In this document: positions 27,001 through 36,000 of the stretch, one piece after another
Position numbering within the stretch: the stretch's first letter is position 1
Layout of the letters: the number at the start of each line of letters is the position of its first letter
DNA from: Elusimicrobiota bacterium
GTDB taxonomy: Bacteria; Elusimicrobiota; Elusimicrobia; UBA1565; UBA9628
Direction: 5' to 3'
Length of the DNA stretch: 64,000 bases
Assembly (NCBI GenBank): GCA_030696455.1
Contig: JAUYSH010000042.1
Location: 1-64,000 of the forward strand
Translations under genes and position numbers: made by a program
Notes under the pieces: generated by a model
Databases searched by the model: none
What the model saw: the letters and a program-made list of their open reading frames with translations, nothing else
Told to the model about the DNA's origin: nothing

Positions 27001-30000
27001 GGGCGAGACGCAGAAGCCGGGCAAGTGCGATTACCTGCCGAGCGTGGTCTGCCGTCTGCTCGATCCGGCCGAGGGCGCGCCGGGCAAGGACGGGACGCCG
27101 ACCCCGTATGTCGTGACCTCTCCGGCGATGAACGCCGACGTCTGGCTCGTCGACCAGTTCTACAACCCGGTCAGCGACCTCGCGGTCGGCCCGAACCAGG
27201 ATACCAACCCGCCGGCCGTGATGCCGACGGTGCGCCTGCGCTTCCCGTACGACACGGCCGCGGGCGTGCCGCCCTCGGCCGCCCTGATCCTGGGCAACCG
27301 CCAGTTCAACTTCACGCCGCTGACGGCCGCGACGGCCTACACCGTGGTGGCGGGCACGACCTCGGCCTCGGCCTCGACCTGGGCGAACGCCTCGTCGGCC
27401 GAGTTCCCGGTGTACCCCGGCGCCTCTCATCACATGCACTGGGCCGGCCTGCCGGCCACGATCACCGCGGGCACCGCGTTCAGCGGCACGCTCTCGGTCC
27501 ACGACCAGTTCCACAACACGCTGTCCACCGGGCCGAACGCCTACAACAAGAACGTGACCTTCATCGCCGAGACCTTCGGCGGCAACCAGGACCCCGCGTT
27601 CATCCCCTCGAGCAACGTGACCTTCTCCTCTTCGACCGACCAGGGCGTGCGCGCCCTGACCAGCTTCGCCCAGCTCAAGAAGGCGGGCGTGCGCACCTTG
27701 CGGGCGCAGGAGACCGGGAACGCGGCGGTCAACAGCGAGGTCGCGGGCTTCACGACGCCGACGACGATCACCGTCACGCCGGCGGCGCCCGACTCGATGA
27801 AGGCCGGCCCCGCGGACGACACGAGCGTCTCGGCCGGCTCGCTCGTCCCCAACAGCCCCGGCAACAAGGCGATCACCGGCCAGCTGACGGACGCGTTCGA
27901 CAACCCGATCACCGCGGGCGCCTCGGTGTACATCGAGATCGTCGGCGTTTTCGGCTCGACCGGCTCGCTCGCTCTCGATTACGGCGCGGGCCAGATCAAC
28001 GTCGGCGTCTCCACGATCGTGCTCAGCGACGCTCTCGGCCGCGTCGGCGTCAACCCTCAGATCTTCTACTACGTCTCGTCGACGGCCGGCGACCACGCGC
28101 GCATCTGGGTGGGCACCACGACCGCGCAGCCCGGCCTCGCCCCTTTCATCGCGGCGAAGAAGAACGTCACGGGCGCCTTGGTCACGGTCGGCGGCCTGCC
28201 CAGCCAGCTCGTCTTCGTCTCGAGCCCGACGGCCGCGACGGTCGGCGTCAACGACGTGGCCGGCGCCGGCGGCCGGTACGTGATCCAACGCCTCGACGAC
28301 TTCAACAACGTCACGCGTCAAGGCGACACGCCCGTGATCCTCGACTTGCCCGCCGGCGACAAGGCGATCCACACGGCTCGGGGCTACGCCTTGGGCCTGT
28401 TCGGCGCGGCGGGCGACTACGGCTTCCGCGACGATTCGAACACGAACTTCATCACCGGCTTCACCATCTTCGACGGCTTCTCCGGGGCCGAGACGCCCTT
28501 CCGTTTCCACAGCCGCATGAGCTCGTACTCGGGCGCCTCGCCCGCGGCCAACACGGCCGAGGCGGCCCGTCCCGGCCGCTGGACGGTGCAGGTCTTCCTG
28601 CCCGGCCCTTCGCTCGCCCTGACGAGCCAGCTGCGCATGGACCCCGACTCGGTGCGCACGGTCGGCTTCGCCAACCCGCTTCGCACCGAGGTCGCGGGCA
28701 AGGTCGTCGACTTCGCGAGCACCTTCGCGAAGTTCACGCCGCAGCTCCAGGACATCTTCAGCAACCCCGTGGTCGCGACCCAGACCTACGTCGTCACCCT
28801 GGCGACCGTCACGCGCGCCGCCTCGCGCCACAACGACTACGTCGCGTTCTCCCGCTCGAGCGACTCGGTCTCCGGCTCGCGGGTGAGCGCTCCGTTCTTC
28901 ATGGCCTCGACGCAGACCGTGGACATCCCGATCGGCCAATACCAGGCCACCTTCTACTATCTCGACACGAACGCGACGACGAACTATTCGCTCGTCGGCG
29001 GCACGAAGCCCGTCATTCAGCTCTCGGCGACGGGCCTGTTCTCGAGCCAGCAGGGCGTGTTCATCTTGCCCGACAGCATCGACCGCGTCGCGATCTCGAA
29101 GGGCGCCGGGCAGACCTTGCTCGCCGGCACGACCTCGCTGCCGTTCTTCATGGAGACGCGCGACTTCTACGGCAACCCCTCGCCGGTGCGGCCGGGCTCG
29201 GATTTCGGCCTCGGCTACGTCCAGCTCGGCCTGGCCAGCAACTCCTCCGGCCAGGTCGCCTTCTCGACGGGCGGCGCGCCCGGCGGCTTCGTCGACTCGA
29301 CGGCCGTCGTGTATCTGCCCGTGAACCAGTCCGCGACCTCCTTCTACCTGATCGACACTTTGCTCACCGTGGGCGGCGGGTCGCACACGCTGAGCGCGGC
29401 GGGCCTCACCTACCCGACCTGGGAGGTCGGCTACGCCACCTACGGCGTCAACCCCGGCCCGCCCGCGCAGATCGGCTGGGCCACGCCGCCGCGCCGCCTG
29501 ATCGCCGGCACCACGCTCCAATACGAACTGGGCGTGCCGACGAACACGGTCGTCGCCGCTCAGCTCCTCGACCAGTACGGAAACGTGACCTCGACCTCGT
29601 CGACCTTCATCATCCGCTACAACACGATCCTGACCCAGGACCTTTACGCCGGCATCGATCCGACGGCGGTCATCGTGGCTACCGCGCCCTCGGGCTTCTG
29701 GACGCCGCTGTTCGGCAACCAGATCGACGTCATCATCCCGGGCGGCGCCGGGCTCACTCAGGCGCCGTTCTACCTGTGGGGACGCCTGTCGGGCGGGGCG
29801 ACGGTGCAGGCGCAGGCGCAGTTCGGCGGCTCGCCGGTGTTCCCGCAGATAACGCAGGTCCACCAGATCACCCCCGGCCGCGCGACCTACCTGACGGTCA
29901 ACCACCCCTACACGGCGTCCAATCCGCTCAAGGTCGGCGTGCCCGGCACGCTCAGCATCAAGGCCCGCGACCTGTTCGGCAACGTGGCCTCGGGAGATCC

Positions 30001-33000
30001 CCTCAACGGCAACGTCTACGCGGGCGCCGTGAACTTCGGCTCCAGCGGGTCGACGACGACGGTCACCTTGCTCGATCTCACGAACTCGGCGACCTACCAC
30101 AATTTCACGGCCGGGGAGGCCGGCGTCTTCAACAACCTCCTGCTGCAGGACAACCTGATCGAGACGCTGAAGGTCTCCGCCACGGATTATCAGAACCCGT
30201 CCGTATTCGGCTTCACCAACGACATCTCGCGCAGCGGCCTGCCGGTCAATCCCGCCCTGCGCTCGGACCCCGACGTGGTGCTGGCCGGCATACTCGTGAC
30301 CCCGACCGACTTCGCCCCCGAATCGGTGCCTCCGACCAACCTGCCGCCGCCGTCCAAGCAGGCGTTCGGCATCACCCGGCCCTCGCTGAGCCAGGGCGAC
30401 GGCAATGTCCCGACCTCCCCCGATCCGATCCCCATGCTGCGCATGGACATGCGCGTCTTCCCCGCCGGCCAGCCGTTGATCGCCGAGCTCCAGAGCCTGC
30501 GCGTGCAGAGCCGCTCGGAGGGGAACTTCGACAATACCAAGGTCACCGAGGTCGGCCTGTGGCTGGACGATCCCACGGCGCAGAACGGCCGCTTCGACCC
30601 CGTGACCGACATGTTCGTGGCCTCGGCGGCGTATAACGGCGCGGGCGCCTGGTTCTTCGGCAGCGGGCTGTTCGCCCAGACGCCGCTGAACACGCTGCCT
30701 CCTCCCGTGCTCGGCAACATGACCATCAACAGCGCCCAGAGCAAGTTCCTCTTCGTGACGGTGCGCATCTCGTCCTACGGCTACGCCAACGGCGAGCTGC
30801 CGGCGGACTTCGGACTGGAGATCCCGAACCCCAACGACATCACCTTGGCCCCGGGCAACCAGGTCGGCGTCGCGGCCAACAACTTCCCGGTCAAGACCTC
30901 GACCACCTCCGTGGTGCGCGAGCCCGCGCAGATCAACGTTCTGACCTCGACCGCCGAGGACTACGACATCAACGCCTGGTGGCAGCCGCCGTTTCTGTCC
31001 TTGTCCAGCTACAGCTACGTCAATCAGGGCACGCTCAACGTCGGCGTCATGCAGCTCAAGATGTGGACGGACGGCTTCACGGGCGCGCTCTCCAAGATCA
31101 CGGTCAACCACAGCGGCAGCGGCCTCGACACGGCGATCAGCAAGGTGAAGCTGTACCTCGACACGCAGTCCGACCAGGTGACGACGCCGGGCGACGGCAT
31201 CTTCAACTTCTCGATCGACCGCTTCGTCGCGGAGACGACCTTCCCCGTGGGCGAGACCCGCCTGGCCGCGATCAACATCCCCAACCCGACCGGGGTCAAC
31301 GGCACCATCGACGTCACGACCCGGACCTACTACTTGGTGTTCGATTACGATCCCTCCGCCGAGCCCGGCCAGACGCACGGCCTCAGCCTGTCGGCCGCCA
31401 ACGTCGTGCCGCTGGCCGGCAACGGCGTCGTCAAGACCTTCTCGCCCATCGCCTCGACCCAGGTCGTCATCCAGGCCACGCCCGACCAGGTCGTCCTGAC
31501 GGACTGGAACCGCCAGGGCAGCAGCGCGACCGTCCCGACCGACGCGATCCCGTCCAAGGTCACCCAGAACGACAAGAACCAGCCCGTGGCCAAGATCACC
31601 TTGCGCGTCAACTCCGGCGCGGCCGAGTGGTCGGGCCTCAAGCTCGACCGCTGGGTGCCTTCGATGATGCTGACCGGCGTGGGCGGCCTTCCGGGCGCCC
31701 CCAACTCCCTGCTGGCGCTCAACAACAAGGCCTCGGACGTGACCAACGTGAAGGTCTGGGTGGACAAGGACGGCGACGGCCTGCTCAGCGTCTCCTCGGA
31801 CTCGCAGGTGAGCCCCCTCAACGCGGTGGTCCACAACTTCCCGACCGCTCCGCTCGCGATCCCGCTGTATGCGACGGGCACGCTGACGAACGCGACGATC
31901 CCCGTGCTCGGCATCGCCACCATGTTCCCGTCGGACAACCCGTTCCCGAACGACCAGCTCAGCCGCCTGGTGCTCAACGACGAACAAACCGACGAGTCGC
32001 TCAAGGAGGTCGTCTACTGCTACGGCCTGGATCAGGCCAACAATCAGTTCACGAACTGCGATCGCGCGCGGGAAGGAACGGCGGCGCGGGACTACGCGGC
32101 GGGCGTCCTCCTGTCCGGGCCGGCGCGCGTGCCGATCAACAGCCTGATCGGCGGCGGCGGCCAGACCATCGACACGAGCAAGAAGGATTATTTCGTGACC
32201 TTCGACATCAGCCCGCTGGCCACGGTCTCGCCGCAGGCCAACGTCGGCATCGCGATCCCGACGACGGGCTACTTCAAGATCACTTCGCCGAAGACGATGT
32301 CCACGCTCAACGTGGGCCTCCAGCCCCCGGGCCGCACGATCTCCTTCGTCGCCAACCTTTCCGAGTACCCCGACCTCGTGCGCGTGTCCGCCATCGACTC
32401 GGTGGACAGCGCGCTCGGGCCGTTCCTGCAGCAGAAGAGCACCGTCGCCGTCGCCGTGATCAACAGCATCCAGACCGACGTGGCGGACGCGTCGTGGCGC
32501 TGGATCCTGGTCTACGCGACCGGCACGGCCACGCTGGGCGGCTCCATCGCGGGCGACGTCGACGAGACCCAGCTCTGGTACGACACCAACAACGACGGCA
32601 TCTTCAACGCGACCAACGACCTGCTCGTGGGCACGGGCACCTTCGGCAACTACCAGGGCCTGCCCTTGGTGTCGCAGATCAACCTGTACCCGGCGCGCAA
32701 GATCGTGACCCCGGGGCTGGCGCCCCAGGCCCAACGCTACTTCATCGCCTACCGCATGTCGGCCACGGCCCAGCCGGTGGACCCCTTCACCTTCCAGCCG
32801 CGCACGTTGGGCGTGGATCTGCGCCCGACCTCGCTGCCCTCCTTGTCGCCCGTCACCGACAATCCCTTCCTGAACTCGCTCGCCTTGCCCAACGTGTACG
32901 ACCCGTCCTCGCCGATGCCCTTCGGCGGCAAGGTGCGTCCGATCATCGCCGCGCCGCAGGTCATGTCGGTCAAGGCCACGCCGTATTTCTCGACTTCGAG

Positions 33001-36000
33001 CGGCACCTTCCCGGCGCCGACGCTCGAGACGGTCATCGGCGTCAACCCGGCCGGCACGGTCGAGCCCGTGTGGCTCGTGAGCTCCACCCAGGGCCTGCCC
33101 TCGCCCGCGGCCGGCGCGACGGCGTACATGCTCATCGACGGCGAGATCGTCGGCTACCGCGGCTTCAGCCCGGGCAGCAGCGGCATCATCGATGTCATCC
33201 GCGGCTACCTTAACACCACGCCCGCGGCGCACTCCACCGGCACCTACCTGGCGCCGCAGATCAGCCAGGGCCAGACCAACCTCGCGGCCCTGCGCCTCGA
33301 TCTGTGGTCCTCGCAGTTCCAGGTCCAGCTCAGCGAGATCCGCTTCAACCGCTCCCTGCCGCTCGGCCTCAACGGCGACGATCCCGACCTGTCGTCGGTG
33401 AAGATCTACAAGACCAACGACGGGGTCTTCCACCGCGACGCCGCGAGCGGGCTCAATGTCAGCGATGTCCTGCTCGGTTCGTCTTACTTCGGGGGGACGA
33501 CGAGCGGCCAGGCGCACATCGCGATCAACGACCCGCAGATCGGCTCGCCGGGCTACACCTTGATCACCGCGACGCCGACGGTGCTTTATGTCGCGATGGA
33601 TGTGTCCGTGGCGGCCCGGTTCTCGCACCCGAGCTTGAATCCGCCCAATGAGGTCACGGGCGTCCGCGTCGCCGACCCCTCGCGCTTCACGCTCACCCCG
33701 GCCAACGCCGGCCACGCGACGGTGTTCGTGGGCACGACTCCGGTCGCCAGCCCGACCTTCGTCGTGGCCCCCACGGTCAACACCGTCAACGTCGAGTTCG
33801 ACCAGGTCTCCGGCAACACCGCCTTCCAGAACGCGAGGAACGTGGCGATGCTGCGTCTGCGCATGCGCACGGACCGCAACACCGCGATCGTGACCCGGGT
33901 CCAGGTGGACCGCACCGGCGCCGCGGGCGCGCTGGACAGCGACGTCAACGTCATCAAGCTCTGGAAGGACGCCGACGGCAACGGCAACTTCACGATCGCC
34001 GACTCGACGGCGGGGCCGCTCGGGGACTACCCGCACCTGGTGTCCTTCGGCAACGAGACCTTCAGCTCCGCGACCGTCACGCTCGCGCTCAAGAAGCCGA
34101 TCATGGTCAGCACGACCGCGGCGGACTACTTCCTGACCTACGACATCTCCCAGTTCGCCGCGGAGGGCAACAAGCTCGGCGCGGCCATCCTGAGCCCGAC
34201 GTACTTCACGGTGCAGGTGCCCAACGCCGTCTCCTTCTCGACGCCGACCTTCTCCTCCAACCCGCTGCTCACGGTCGCCAAGACCGTCTCGCAGGTGACG
34301 CTCGGCACCAGCGACATCGCCGCCGGCATCGGCGGCGTCACCCAGGCGCAGTCCAACGTCGGCATGCTGCGCCTGAACCTCGTCACCGACATCGCGCTGG
34401 CGCCGTGGCGCTCCCTGCGCGTCGAGCGCGGCGGCGGCTCGCAGGACACGAACAAGCCGCTGGGCCGCAACACGAACGTCAAGTTCATCCGGATCTTCAA
34501 GGACATCAACCAGAACGACCTGCTGGACGGCAGCGACATCAACATCTCGGAAGTGAACACGACCCTCGTGACCGCGCTGTCGAGCAGCGTCGTCACGGTG
34601 CCGTTCGACCTCGTCGTGGCCTCGACGAAGGGCTTCCCCGTGGACAACTCCGGCGCGCCCGTGGGCGGCAAGATCTTCGTCAACAACGCCGAGCTGATGA
34701 CGTTCTCCGGCCCCGGCTGCCAGACGGCCTTCACCCCGGGCGTGGACAACATCACCGGCAAGCCGTGTCTGAGCATCAGCTCGCGCGGGGACCTGCTCGG
34801 CACCGCGGCCAGCCCGGCGCTCAACCACTCGGTCGGCGTGAGCGTGCGGAAGGTCGACGCGTTCAACCAGGGCAACGACTCCGACGTCCAGGCGCTCATC
34901 ACGCTGAACGCCGACCAGTTCGTCGGGCCGACGGCCCAGGCCTTCTTCGTGGCCTACGACATCGGCGACGCGGCCGTGCAGAACGACCTCATCAACCTGA
35001 CGATCCGCGACACCTCCTGGATCGGGATGCCGCGCGGCGACGCCGTGCAGCCGCTCCTGCTCACGGGCGTGACGCGCATCAACCCGCTGGGCACCGGGAG
35101 CACGAGCTATCCGTACGTCGGCAGCAACGTGGCGATCAACCCGATCACCCTCACCGTGTCCGGAGTGTCGTTGGCCCCCGCCGGCGCCGGCCAGGGCGAC
35201 GCCAATGTCCCCGTTCTGCAGATCGACATGAAGACGAGCTCGGACTTCGTCTCGATCGCCCAGCTCCGGCTCCGGCAGACCGGCACGATCCTGACCTCGT
35301 TGGTCGCCCTGACCGGCGACGGCGACGCGTCTTTCGTCAAGATCTGGCTCGACAACGGCGACCGCGTGTTCACCTCGAACCTCGACACTTTGCTCGGCGC
35401 GGTCGCGGTCTCGACCTCCGGCCCGTTCTCCAACGGCGTCGCGCTCGTCAGCCTCGTCCAGGGCGCGATCCCTTACGTGCGCGTGACGACGGGCACGGCG
35501 ACCTTCTTCGTCAGCGCGGACATCGGCTTCACCGACCGTGCCGGCGGGACGACCTTGACGCACACGCTCGGCTTCACGCTCGCGGGCTTCTCCGACATCA
35601 TCGCCCCCGACGGCGCGCCCATCGTGGCCGCCGCGGATCCCATCAAGCAGCCGCCGCTCGCCTCGAAGACTTTGCTCATCGCGCCGCTGACCGTGCCCGG
35701 CGTCTCCGTGAGCTCGATGACGCCGCCGATCATCGTCACGCGCGCCGTCACCGGCGTGCCGGGCGAGGCCGTCGGGTATCCGGCCTACGCGCTGGTCGAC
35801 TCCGTCAATTGCAACAACGGCAAGGACCCGGTCAACCCGCGCAACAACATCTGTTACGACGGCGCCGCCAACCCGAGGCCCGACCAGACGAAGTGGATGT
35901 GCCAGAACGGCCTGCCGTGGCCGTTGAACTGCGCCGGCTCCCCGCCGCTCATCGACGTCAACGGCGACGGCTCTCCCGACAACTTCAAGGTCGGCGAGAG

